Positions 32,358 through 40,070 of a DNA stretch of 42,917 bases are shown here, piece after piece. This stretch comes from Butyrivibrio sp. VCD2006 (GTDB lineage Bacteria > Bacillota > Clostridia > Lachnospirales > Lachnospiraceae). Both the position numbers and the translations under genes were made by a program. Position 1 is the first letter of the stretch; every line of letters begins with the position of its first letter. The stretch spans positions 6,064 to 48,980 of the forward strand of contig NZ_KE384111.1 of assembly GCF_000423925.1 (NCBI RefSeq), read 5' to 3'. A model generated the notes under the pieces. The model was not told where the DNA came from and made no database searches. It saw only the letters and a list, made by a program, of their open reading frames with translations.

Positions 32358-33431
32358 TTATGGATTACATCTCTGGCAAGGCCTGTATCCCTTATCCATT
32401 ACTTCATCCCTCGTGGCGTCCTCGAAATAAACCTTATTCTTATCCTTCATTTCCTTCACGCTGTCACAATCAGGATTGTGAAATACATGGGAATTACGAT
32501 TACCAATATATGAATAAGTCTTCTCAGTCTCAGAAACGGATCTTGAGACGTTTTCCGAATTATCAACACTACCTGATGAAGTAAATTCCTCTAGCGTAAA
32601 ACTGGTTTTTCCACTCTGGCTTCCATTATCAGAATCTGCCTTCTTTTCTATATTCTTAGACTGATCCGCCTTCTCATCCTGATCTGCCTTCTTATCCTGA
32701 TCAACAATTTTAGTTTGCCCCGCCTTATAACTCCGATCCAATTTATTAGAACCATCAGAGTAATCGATAATCACTCCGGGCTGCACATTGTAGCAGAACA
32801 CGTTAAAGCTGACTCCCTTGCCGTTGTCCTCGACGGACAATGCTTCGATTTTCACACCATCACAGAGGAGGTTATTGCCATCGAACACGGGAGTGACCCT
32901 GTACATCACATGATTCCCGCTGCTTCTGATATAATCCGCAACCTCGTTTTCATAGGGCAGCATGCCTTCAACATTCATGTATCTGGTGCCGGTAATCAGG
33001 TTCTGTTCGTTAGCATTCTCGCCGGTCAGCTGAAATCCGATCATGTGGCATCTATTGTACAGATACGGAGGGTCTGAATCTACAAGTCCCGGATATTTCT
33101 CTTGTTCCCAGCCTGTGGGTCTTACCATGCTTATGGACTCGCGATCCTTTGTTGGCATCAGATCCTTGCCGATGCTTGCCATGGCCGGGGTGCATCTACC
33201 AAGATCATCGAGCTCGCCATAGCTCTCAAAGGACACCTTCGTTATCTCACTTTTCGTAAACTCAGGCTTATTGTCATTTATCGTGATTGCAGGACTGCCG
33301 CTGTACTCAGGGATTGTAGAGTCCGCTGTTTTCCCACCGCCTGCGGCGCATGTACCAAGAAAATTCGAACATAGTAAGGCCGTTACAAGAGTTACAGCGC
33401 ACATTGTTTTGGAAAAAAATACGTTCCTCAT
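32358..33431 (-). CDS. Secreted DNA/RNA non-specific endonuclease with Ada-like zinc tail
   Basis: The 357-residue protein has a signal peptide (MRNVFFSKTMCAVTLVTALL) and a beta-beta-alpha-metal nuclease domain with YNRCHMIGFQLTGENANEQN (His is the catalytic base, Asn binds metal) and MLPYENEV. A low-complexity Lys/Asp linker follows. The C-terminal module (NSHVFHNPDCDSVKEM ... GYRPCQRCNP) resembles the Ada zinc-binding fold common on such exported nucleases. The family includes EndA-type DNA-entry nucleases; nutrient scavenging or uptake is possible. AAGGAGA precedes the ATG at 33431. Confidence 0.88.
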   Translation of the reverse strand: MRNVFFSKTMCAVTLVTALLCSNFLGTCAAGGGKTADSTIPEYSGSPAITINDNKPEFTKSEITKVSFESYGELDDLGRCTPAMASIGKDLMPTKDRESISMVRPTGWEQEKYPGLVDSDPPYLYNRCHMIGFQLTGENANEQNLITGTRYMNVEGMLPYENEVADYIRSSGNHVMYRVTPVFDGNNLLCDGVKIEALSVEDNGKGVSFNVFCYNVQPGVIIDYSDGSNKLDRSYKAGQTKIVDQDKKADQDEKADQSKNIEKKADSDNGSQSGKTSFTLEEFTSSGSVDNSENVSRSVSETEKTYSYIGNRNSHVFHNPDCDSVKEMKDKNKVYFEDATRDEVMDKGYRPCQRCNP

Positions 33432-33545
33432 AACCGGTCTCCTTATCCTTTTTTGCGAAAATGGTGTAGTTTCTCTATATACAAGATATATCAATTATCG
33501 GTGTAAATATAGTCCTCATTTAGCAAGATAGGAGGATATATTTTC

Positions 33546-34229
33546 TTACCTCCTGGGTGCGCAACTTCTTGCCTCATAGTCCCTGCGGATATCCTCTTCC
33601 CAGCATCCTGAATCAAGCTCAGCCTCAGCATCCATGGCACTTCCCGCCATCATAACCGAGCAGACCGCCTTGGAAACACCTGCGTAAAGCTTCTCGGTTC
33701 CCATTGAATCATGCATGTAGTTGACTGCTCTTCCTTTTTTAATACCAAAACGCTGTGCCTCCGCATAGGAGTCGATGTTCGCGCCTATGAAAATAAACTG
33801 CCATCCATACTTCTTCTGCTCATGCTGGATCATCTTCCTGATCTGTCCGTATGAGTATCTGCTGCTGGCGTTTTCCATTCCGTCAGTAGTTATTACGAAA
33901 ATAGTTTTCTCGGGTCTTTCGTCCTTAGGAGCATGCTTGTGAACATTCACAGTGTGCCTTATCGCTCCGCCAACCGCATCCAGAAGCGCCGTGCAGCCTC
34001 TCACATAGTACTCTTTTGGTGTGATATCCTTAACCTCTCTGATATCGACTCTGTCGTGAAGGACCTCTGTCACATCATCAAAAAGGATTGTTGATACGTA
34101 TGCCTTTTCGCCTGTCTCGCGCTGCTTTTTTATCATGGAATTGAAACCGCCTATTGTATCCAGCTCAAGTCCGCCCATTGATCCGCTTCTGTCCAATATA
34201 TAAACAATCTCTGTATAACCTCTGCTCAT
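33546..34229 (-). CDS. von Willebrand factor A domain protein
   Basis: The 227-residue protein is a single soluble vWA domain with a complete metal site: DRSGS at residues 13-17, Thr in RGCTALLDA, Asp in TTDGMEN. It resembles TerY-like proteins. In other bacteria such vWA genes travel with macro, phosphatase and kinase genes; here only a macro-HTH gene lies upstream. The ATG at 34229 has GGAGGTAA upstream; longer frames lack a site. Confidence 0.88.
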   Translation of the reverse strand: MSRGYTEIVYILDRSGSMGGLELDTIGGFNSMIKKQRETGEKAYVSTILFDDVTEVLHDRVDIREVKDITPKEYYVRGCTALLDAVGGAIRHTVNVHKHAPKDERPEKTIFVITTDGMENASSRYSYGQIRKMIQHEQKKYGWQFIFIGANIDSYAEAQRFGIKKGRAVNYMHDSMGTEKLYAGVSKAVCSVMMAGSAMDAEAELDSGCWEEDIRRDYEARSCAPRR

Positions 34230-34316
34230 CTCATTACCTCCATCGTAATAATCATTGTTTTCTTCCGGCTCCGGAGCTCTATCTGATAATGTCATGTTAC
34301 TACGGAGGCAAATAAA

Positions 34317-34341
34317 AATGGTCAACCCGCAGGCGACCATT
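34317..34341 (-). terminator. Terminator between the macro-HTH and vWA genes
   Basis: AATGGTC (34317-34323) pairs with GACCATT (34335-34341). On the minus strand TTTATTTG follows the stem. The vWA gene therefore needs its own promoter or partial readthrough. Confidence 0.65.
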
Positions 34342-34345
34342 CTTT

Positions 34346-35716
34346 TTATCCTTTTGAGAGCGGATCAAGTCCGTAATCAAAGAGCGTTACATCGATTTTC
34401 ATAACGTTGTAGTCCTTGTGAGTAATGAAATATTTGACCACAACGTCCGTTTGCGAAATCGGAGATAAAGCATATCCCGCAAGCCTCAGGAAATCCACCG
34501 TTTCATCCAGGTTTAATCTAAGCCCCACCGCAAGAGAAAGCACCTTTTCCTTGGAAGGCTTGACCTGGCCTTTTAATAGCTTTGAAAAATACTGCTTGGA
34601 AATATTGGCTGCAGAGTAAATCTGTGAATTCTTAAGCCCCTTCTTGTTGATAAGCTGTTGCAGATGCTTCTCAAAGGAATCTGTATACATCTCCTTAAGG
34701 GCATCATCCAGGGACTGCGTCTTTTCAGCGGCGCCAAACATGGGCTCTTTAGGGTGCATAATAATGGCACATTCCACAGTCTCTTTTTTCTGCACGGAAG
34801 CGGGACATTCCATAGCCTCTTTTTGCTGCACAGAAATGTCAGCTTTCATAGAAGCTTCTTTGGCCCTGCCCTTCTTTGCAGGCGTCATCGCTTCTATAGC
34901 ATCTTTAAGAAAGTTACGTCTACTTACAGACTTCTTACTGGGACCGCCCTGCGTCGTTATTGCATCCGGCGCAGGCATTCCAATCTTAGGGTCGTTATAG
35001 ATGAAATCCGTATCTTTCTCAAAATAGCCTAATTCTTCATCGCAAATATCAGAGCCCTCAAACTCTTCATCGCATACATCCGAAGCCTTACACTCTTCCT
35101 CTTCTTCAAAAGGCGCTGCATAGGGGCTTTGCATCATGGCATTCATAGGAACGCCATCATGCCTGTACTCATCCTCCAAAGCCCCACTCACATACTCATC
35201 ATCGATGAAGCTTTTTACATCGTCAAAAAGCTTGCCTGACACATGATAGGCATATCCGCCGAATACGACCAGAGTGATCTCCATCTCGTGATCTTCAAGG
35301 AAAGATGTGAACGCATCAATCGCTATCTGGATTCCCAGTTCCTTCGGAAATCCATAAGTCCCCGTCGCAAGAAGCGGAAATGCAATAGACTCACAGCCAT
35401 TTCCAGCTGCCAGTTCAAGGGACCTGTCATAGCACTGCCTAAGAAGCCTCTCTTCACCGTAATCGCCGCCTTCCCACCAGGGACCGCTCGAGTGGATGAT
35501 GAATTTGGCATCAAGGTCAAAAGCGGGCGTAATTCCCACTTCACCGGGCTCAAGAACTCCGATCTCCCTTCTGGCAGCCAGGAGCTTTTCCTCGCCGGCA
35601 GCTTTATATATAGCAGCATCAACGCCATCCCCGATAGCCACATCAGGATTCGCCGTATCAACGATGGCATCTGCTTTAACTTTTGTAATATCGTTTCTGA
35701 TTATTGAAAATGGCAT
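34346..35716 (-). CDS. Macro-domain protein with C-terminal helix-turn-helix
   Basis: The 456-residue protein has three parts. A macro domain (1-185) shows NDITKVKADAIVDTANPD, GDGVDAAIYKAAG, FIIHSSGPWW and LLATGTYGFPKE. An acidic, low-complexity middle spans about 190-345. A C-terminal helix-turn-helix domain (about 350-456) contains KNSQIYSAANISKQYFSKLLKG. The order suggests a DNA- or protein-binding regulator that senses ADP-ribose or a related nucleotide; this is inference. It precedes the vWA gene and follows a Nudix gene by nine bases. Confidence 0.88.
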   Translation of the reverse strand: MPFSIIRNDITKVKADAIVDTANPDVAIGDGVDAAIYKAAGEEKLLAARREIGVLEPGEVGITPAFDLDAKFIIHSSGPWWEGGDYGEERLLRQCYDRSLELAAGNGCESIAFPLLATGTYGFPKELGIQIAIDAFTSFLEDHEMEITLVVFGGYAYHVSGKLFDDVKSFIDDEYVSGALEDEYRHDGVPMNAMMQSPYAAPFEEEEECKASDVCDEEFEGSDICDEELGYFEKDTDFIYNDPKIGMPAPDAITTQGGPSKKSVSRRNFLKDAIEAMTPAKKGRAKEASMKADISVQQKEAMECPASVQKKETVECAIIMHPKEPMFGAAEKTQSLDDALKEMYTDSFEKHLQQLINKKGLKNSQIYSAANISKQYFSKLLKGQVKPSKEKVLSLAVGLRLNLDETVDFLRLAGYALSPISQTDVVVKYFITHKDYNVMKIDVTLFDYGLDPLSKG

Positions 35717-35725
35717 TGTTTTCCC

Positions 35726-36127
35726 CTAGTTCATTTCTGCAGCAATTTTTGGAAGTAATGCTAAATCCGCAGGGAGCCAGTCCACACTCCTAAGATCGTT
35801 AACCTCAAGCCACTTGGCAGCTTCATGCTCCAAAAGCTGAAGCTTTCCATCAGCTACAGTTGCCCAGTAGCAATTCATATGAAGATGAAAAGTCTCATAA
35901 TCATAATCAATTACATCGATCAGATCGTGCACCAAGATCTCAGCGCCGAGTTCTTCCCTTATCTCACGAACAAGAGCCTGCTCTGGCGTCTCTCCCTCTT
36001 CAATCTTTCCTCCCGGAAACTCCCAGCCATCCTTATAATCCCCATATCCGCGCTGGGTAGCGAATATCTTTGTTTTCCTATCGTAATCATCGCAAATAAT
36101 GGCTGCGACTACGTTAACAATTTTCAT
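35726..36127 (-). CDS. Nudix hydrolase, MutT-like
   Basis: The 133-residue protein has a complete Nudix box (residues 40-62, GKIEEGETPEQALVREI then REELGAE) preceded by WEFPGG. This is the MutT/NudG type that hydrolyses oxidised or modified nucleoside triphosphates. It ends nine bases before the macro-HTH gene on the same strand, so the two are probably cotranscribed. Confidence 0.9.
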   Translation of the reverse strand: MKIVNVVAAIICDDYDRKTKIFATQRGYGDYKDGWEFPGGKIEEGETPEQALVREIREELGAEILVHDLIDVIDYDYETFHLHMNCYWATVADGKLQLLEHEAAKWLEVNDLRSVDWLPADLALLPKIAAEMN

Positions 36128-36160
36128 ACCTGATTCCTTACTGCATGTATTTCCGAACGT

Positions 36161-36238
36161 TTAAGAAAAGAAACTCGTGAAAACAGAGCCTACGCCGTTT
36201 CTAAACTCCTGTAACATAAGCAGATAGCTAATATCCAT
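36161..36238 (-). pseudogene. N-terminal fragment of a PAP2-like phosphatase gene
   Basis: An ATG with a strong GAGGGGG site starts MDISYLLMLQEFRNGVGSVF, which looks like the N-terminus of PAP2-family membrane phosphatases. It stops after 25 codons, and the rest of the gene is missing. The start of the Nudix gene follows within 40 bases. A deletion that removed the body of the gene is the simplest reading. Confidence 0.5.
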
Positions 36239-36315
36239 ATGTACCCCCTCTTGATGAAAACCATGCAAATTGTCGCACAAAAATAATATATTGGCGAAAT
36301 TTGTACTGCATTTCT

Positions 36316-36344
36316 ATTATAAAACGCAATCCATCATGAGCCAA
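36316..36344 (-). promoter_or_regulatory. Promoter upstream of the PAP2 fragment and Nudix gene
   Basis: On the minus strand TTGGCT (36344-36339) and a perfect TATAAT (36321-36316) are 17 bases apart. With the phosphatase gene truncated, this promoter probably now drives the Nudix and macro-HTH genes. Confidence 0.6.
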
Positions 36345-36397
36345 CTTATTTAATGTAATCCGGCACGCAAGCTTCACCTCAAAGCAGCAGATAAAAA

Positions 36398-36423
36398 GCC
36401 CCGAGAATTAAAATCCTCGGGGC
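36398..36423 (-). terminator. Terminator of the PspC cluster
   Basis: GCCCCGAG/CTCGGGGC is a perfect 8-bp stem with a ten-base loop. The minus strand then reads TTTTTATC. Confidence 0.85.
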
Positions 36424-36448
36424 CGGTATCTTGTATGATATTCAGTTT

Positions 36449-36838
36449 TTACTTCACTTCGTCAGTAGAGCCGTCCTTCTTTACTACAATCAGCTTGCAG
36501 CCAAGTCCGAATGCTGCTACAGATCCTGCGATAAGTGCCCAGGGTGCAGCTGCGAGTCCAAGAACTCCACCGATAATGCCAACATTTACAGGAACGCTTA
36601 AAACAATCTCATCGCCCTTCTTAACCTGGATCCTGTCAACATTACCATCCTCAACGACCTTCTTAAGCTTATCAATAAGCTTCTTAACATCGTCCTCAAG
36701 CTCACATGACTTGGGCTGAAGGAGCTTTATAGCCTCATCAGCATCGCCGTTTGTCTTCTCGAGAGTTTCCTTTGCTACTGCATATGTAACTCCTGCCTGA
36801 TCCATTACCTTTTCAATTGCTTCAAGTGTGATATTCAT
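36449..36838 (-). CDS. DUF4342 protein with UBA-like N-terminus
   Basis: The 129-residue protein has an N-terminal UBA/NAC-like helical domain (VMDQAGVTYAVAKETLEKTNGDADEAIKLL). The DUF4342 domain follows, with a beta segment (IQVKKGDEIVLSVPVNVG) and a hydrophobic stretch (APWALIAGSVAAFGLGC). Such genes often neighbour PspC genes. It is the last gene of the PspC cluster. A role in envelope stress is inferred from context. Confidence 0.85.
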   Translation of the reverse strand: MNITLEAIEKVMDQAGVTYAVAKETLEKTNGDADEAIKLLQPKSCELEDDVKKLIDKLKKVVEDGNVDRIQVKKGDEIVLSVPVNVGIIGGVLGLAAAPWALIAGSVAAFGLGCKLIVVKKDGSTDEVK

Positions 36839-36853
36839 AGTGACCTCCTATTG

Positions 36854-37102
36854 TTATACTTGTTTTGCTACAATAGCTACTACAGTTTTCGATTGTTTCC
36901 GCTTTGCTTTTGTCTTTTCTGCTTCAACAATCAGGTGCTTAATGGCATCCGCTACAGGAAGTGCATAACACATGCCGGTAATAGTTAGACCAATACTTTC
37001 GACCATAAACATTATATTTACCTCTGCGGCCGCTTCCCATGTAAGGAGCACGCCTAAGAAAATTGCTCCAACACCGGCATATCTTTTCAATTTTTTATTC
37101 AT
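36854..37102 (-). CDS. Small membrane protein in the PspC cluster
   Basis: The 82-residue protein has two hydrophobic segments (about 8-28 and 32-52) and a basic Lys/Arg tail (EKTKAKRKQSKT). The ATG at 37102 has CAGGAGGA upstream. It lies 15 bases before the DUF4342 gene and 52 after the PspC gene. No family is recognised. Confidence 0.65.
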   Translation of the reverse strand: MNKKLKRYAGVGAIFLGVLLTWEAAAEVNIMFMVESIGLTITGMCYALPVADAIKHLIVEAEKTKAKRKQSKTVVAIVAKQV

Positions 37103-37153
37103 ACTATTTTCCTCCTGAACCCCCAAATAAAGTTCATTAGGGAATGATGAAAA

Positions 37154-37468
37154 TCAGATTTTGAAACCTTTGATTTCATCGTTGTCATCAGAACCGGGAT
37201 TAAAGCCTACCGGCTCATCTGATACATTAGTAGTTCCTGCCGAGTAACTGTTTTCTTCGATGCGCCTGTATCCGGGATCATTTTCAGGAGCATCATCCAT
37301 AATGATTGCTGCAATAATATATGGAAGAATGCCTACTCCTGCAAACATGATGAGAAGCACGTAAATAAGTCTGACAATCGTTGTATCTATGCCAAAATAT
37401 TCAGCTATGCCTCCGCAAACACCACAAACCTTTTTATCTGCGCTCTTGTATAATCTTTTTCCGTTCAT
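37154..37468 (-). CDS. PspC domain protein
   Basis: The 104-residue protein begins MNGKRLYKSADKKVCGVCGG with IAEYFGIDTTIVRLIYVLL, the classic PspC domain, and one or two membrane helices (about 30-55). A polar tail follows. PspC-family proteins take part in envelope stress responses. AAGGAGAAGGGAAG precedes the ATG at 37468. It is the first gene of the three-gene cluster. Confidence 0.9.
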   Translation of the reverse strand: MNGKRLYKSADKKVCGVCGGIAEYFGIDTTIVRLIYVLLIMFAGVGILPYIIAAIIMDDAPENDPGYRRIEENSYSAGTTNVSDEPVGFNPGSDDNDEIKGFKI

Positions 37469-37722
37469 AACAACTTCCCTTCTCCTTAAAACTCCACCCG
37501 GCCGATTGATGGCCAAGTGGTCTGCACATCGCCTTCTATAAGCACCATCTGTTTATATAACGAGTGCAAAAATGAAATGTCTTCAAAAAATTTTCATTCA
37601 GGAAATTTTTCCTTTAAATAAGAATTATCATTAGGAATTTTCCCATAAACAAAACTACCATAAATGCAATAACAGACCATCCAATACACTGATAAAGACC
37701 TGTTTTACACTTTCTTTTTTGG

Positions 37723-38616
37723 CTAAAACACCAAAACTCCACTAAAAAATTGTTCCTGAAAAGCGATCTGGGCATATATTTCATCTTTATTCGGAATCTT
37801 GATATCGCTCCGAACAGTTCCTTCTGCATCACAGGGGATTACAATCCACTTTGTCTCGTCATCATCATACCTGTGATAAACAGCGATAACTTTTCCCAGA
37901 AATTCTTCCACAGGCGTTGTCTCGCCCAAAAGATATATGTCCTGTTCTTCCCCATCACCACCTGTGACTCCATCAACATAACCATAGTTGACGGGATAAT
38001 AAAGATTCTTATATTGAGAGTGGTAAGTTCCCATGGGGCGGTCTATTTTCCCTCTGACCACCTGCCCGATAATATCCTGGTATCTGTCCCGTGGCACCGG
38101 ATTTAATTCAAATCCGTAAAGATCACCCATGTTAAGGCAGCATTCACCGCGTTCATACATCTTTCTTATTTCATCAAAAGTGAGCCATTTTGTTTGCAGG
38201 ACTTCCTTAGTTGTTGCTTTGCTAAGATCCGGCTCCTTCGTTGTTTCAAAATAAAATGAATCGCGAATCCAGTTATGGCGCTGCCCGTCAAATGTGGTGG
38301 CTACTTTTGTCGCCAGAATTGTTGCTGACTCAGGCTCCAGTTCGATGCCTACTTCCTCATATACTTCTCGCAGGGCTGCATCAAGACTTGAATCACCTGC
38401 TATTGAATGCCCTGCTACTGTTTCCCATTTCAAAGGATCTACTTCTTTATCTGCAACTCTCTGCGATATCAGATATTTTCCGTTCTCCGGATTCTTTATC
38501 CAAACCATAACCCATAGATGGAATTCGTCGTCTAACAGATTACCTTGCTCCCCACGCACACAGGTCTTACCGGTTAATCGCCTGTCTATAGTATAAACAT
38601 CCCACAACTCACTCAT
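37723..38616 (-). CDS. Nudix hydrolase fused to an inorganic pyrophosphatase-like domain
   Basis: Residues 1-175 form an Idi/YfcD-like Nudix domain with WETVAGHSIAGD and the box AALREVYEEVGIEL (69-93). Residues 190-297 resemble a small inorganic pyrophosphatase-like domain (GKIDRPMGTYHSQYKNLYYP then VNYGYVDG, DGEEQDIYLLG, GKVIAVYHRYDDDETKW). A Nudix reaction releasing pyrophosphate could be pulled forward by the second domain, but the substrate is unknown. It follows another Nudix gene on the same strand, separated by a terminator-like hairpin. Confidence 0.85.
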   Translation of the reverse strand: MSELWDVYTIDRRLTGKTCVRGEQGNLLDDEFHLWVMVWIKNPENGKYLISQRVADKEVDPLKWETVAGHSIAGDSSLDAALREVYEEVGIELEPESATILATKVATTFDGQRHNWIRDSFYFETTKEPDLSKATTKEVLQTKWLTFDEIRKMYERGECCLNMGDLYGFELNPVPRDRYQDIIGQVVRGKIDRPMGTYHSQYKNLYYPVNYGYVDGVTGGDGEEQDIYLLGETTPVEEFLGKVIAVYHRYDDDETKWIVIPCDAEGTVRSDIKIPNKDEIYAQIAFQEQFFSGVLVF

Positions 38617-38634
38617 CAGTTCCCTCCTGAATTA

Positions 38635-38672
38635 AAATGGCGCAGCAAATAATTATTCTTTAGCAGCCATTT
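38635..38672. terminator. Terminator-like hairpin between two Nudix genes
   Basis: AAATGGC (38635-38641) pairs with GCCATTT (38666-38672), extended by GC/GC and AAA/TTT inner pairs. The minus strand continues TTAATTC. It may attenuate readthrough. Confidence 0.5.
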
Positions 38673-38689
38673 CAACGTTAATAAGCTCC

Positions 38690-39244
38690 TCACTCTTTGT
38701 TGTCCAAATATTTCATGATGGTCTCAAGCCCTTCCGTCGGTACACAGAAAGTGCCATCGCGGTGCTTGCAACCCTCACGGACCTCCTCAATATCAAACCA
38801 TTTCACTTCTTCCACTTCCTCAGTCTGCAAAACAAGCTTAGTCTCATCCACAGGCTTCTCATAAGCATATACAAAAGCAACCTCATTGTCCCTGAACATC
38901 TTTCCGTGGAATTCCATCTCGTATTTTATATGAAACTTCCCGGCAAAAGTAAGATCACCCTCATTAGTTCTTATTCCAAGCTCCTCAAACAATTCCCTCT
39001 GGGCTGACTCTAACGGATCATCGCCCGCCTGGATATGACCGGCAGAAGATGTGTCATACATTGAAGGAAAAGACTCCTTCTCAGCGCTGCGCTTCTGAAG
39101 CAGTACCTGATATGAATCTCCCTTTTTTCTTACAATCCAAATATGGGCCGTTCTGTGCGAGATGCCCTTATCATGAGCCTCGCTCCTACTGACTGTTTCC
39201 CCTGTAGGTATTCCATTTTCATCTGTAATATCAAAGAACTCCAT
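38690..39244 (-). CDS. Nudix hydrolase, Idi/YfcD-like
   Basis: The 184-residue protein has the layout of YfcD-like Nudix enzymes: EFFDITDENG at the start, HRTAHIWIV, then SSAGHIQAGDDPLESA and the box QRELFEELGI (69-91). These enzymes resemble isopentenyl diphosphate isomerase, but most act on other diphosphates. AGGGGGA lies just before the ATG. Confidence 0.88.
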   Translation of the reverse strand: MEFFDITDENGIPTGETVSRSEAHDKGISHRTAHIWIVRKKGDSYQVLLQKRSAEKESFPSMYDTSSAGHIQAGDDPLESAQRELFEELGIRTNEGDLTFAGKFHIKYEMEFHGKMFRDNEVAFVYAYEKPVDETKLVLQTEEVEEVKWFDIEEVREGCKHRDGTFCVPTEGLETIMKYLDNKE

Positions 39245-39283
39245 TTTATCCCCCTCAGTCTAATACTGTTTTAATTACTTTCC

Positions 39284-39586
39284 TCATTCCTCTCCGCCAA
39301 GTCCATAATAGAGCATTTCATTGTACCTGGCATTGGCCGCCTCAGCAGCTTTCTTGTTATGCCAGGCTTCAATATCGCTGCAAATAGCCAGCATCTCATC
39401 CACAACCAATTCCGCGGATCGAGGCTTTACGTTATAAAGATATGCCAGCATCCTGTCCATAGCCTTGGGGCTTCCAAGCTGCTTTGCAACCTGCTCGCCA
39501 AGCTCCTCGGGAAATCCCAGCTGCTTTAATGCAGCCACCAATTCATCGCGCTTTCTGGCCCATTCCATCCGATTATCTGTCATCAT
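39284..39586 (-). CDS. Hypothetical protein coupled to the peptide deformylase gene
   Basis: The 100-residue helical soluble protein (KRDELVAALKQLGFPEELGEQ, KPRSAELVVDEMLAICSDI) ends GLGGEE. Its ATG overlaps the deformylase stop (ATATGATG), with GGAG seven bases upstream, so translation is coupled. I have the impression that such proteins recur beside this type of deformylase, but I know of no function. Confidence 0.7.
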   Translation of the reverse strand: MMTDNRMEWARKRDELVAALKQLGFPEELGEQVAKQLGSPKAMDRMLAYLYNVKPRSAELVVDEMLAICSDIEAWHNKKAAEAANARYNEMLYYGLGGEE

Positions 39587-39993
39587 ATCAGCACTCCTTG
39601 AAAGTGGTCGATTTCATGCTGGATTATCTGAGCCGTGAAATCACTGTATTTCCCATGCTTAGGCTTAAAGTCCTGATCTAAGTAATCGACCTCGATCTCT
39701 TTGTACCTGGTGCAGGGTCTCACTCCATCCAAAGAAAGACAACTCTCCTCCGTCTGATACTCCCCAGTCTTCTTTGTAATCACCGGATTTATCATAGGAA
39801 AAATGAACGGCCCCATGGCAACAACAATGATCTGCTTCTTTACCCCAATCATGTTGGCTGCCATGCCCACACACCTATCCTGATTAGCTCTTAATGTATC
39901 CAAAAGATCCTCTACAACCTGCTTGTCAGCCTCTGTTGCCGGCTCTGACTTTTGTTGTAAAAAGAACTGATCTCTGACAATCTTCTTAACCAT
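39583..39993 (-). CDS. Peptide deformylase, variant type
   Basis: The 136-residue protein has the three deformylase motifs in altered form. Motif 1 is GMAANMIG (43-50), with Met where the conserved Gln is expected. Motif 2 is ESCLS (83-87; usual EGCLS), whose Cys binds metal. Motif 3 is QHEIDH (125-130), the zinc/iron HExxH. Metal binding is therefore intact, but the oxyanion-stabilising Gln is missing. It may be a housekeeping-independent deformylase with changed activity. Confidence 0.82.
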   Translation of the reverse strand: MVKKIVRDQFFLQQKSEPATEADKQVVEDLLDTLRANQDRCVGMAANMIGVKKQIIVVAMGPFIFPMINPVITKKTGEYQTEESCLSLDGVRPCTRYKEIEVDYLDQDFKPKHGKYSDFTAQIIQHEIDHFQGVLI

Positions 39994-40070
39994 ATGCTTC
40001 CCTCTTACATTTTTCCTTTGACCATATCAGAAAACTGATAATTCTTCAAATGTATGGTTTTAACATGAGA

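Noticed and set aside
37614..37832. 72-codon hydrophobic frame downstream of the Nudix-pyrophosphatase gene
   Set aside because: It overlaps the end of that gene in another frame and lacks a ribosome binding site; the hydrophobic tail could be a remnant but cannot be supported.
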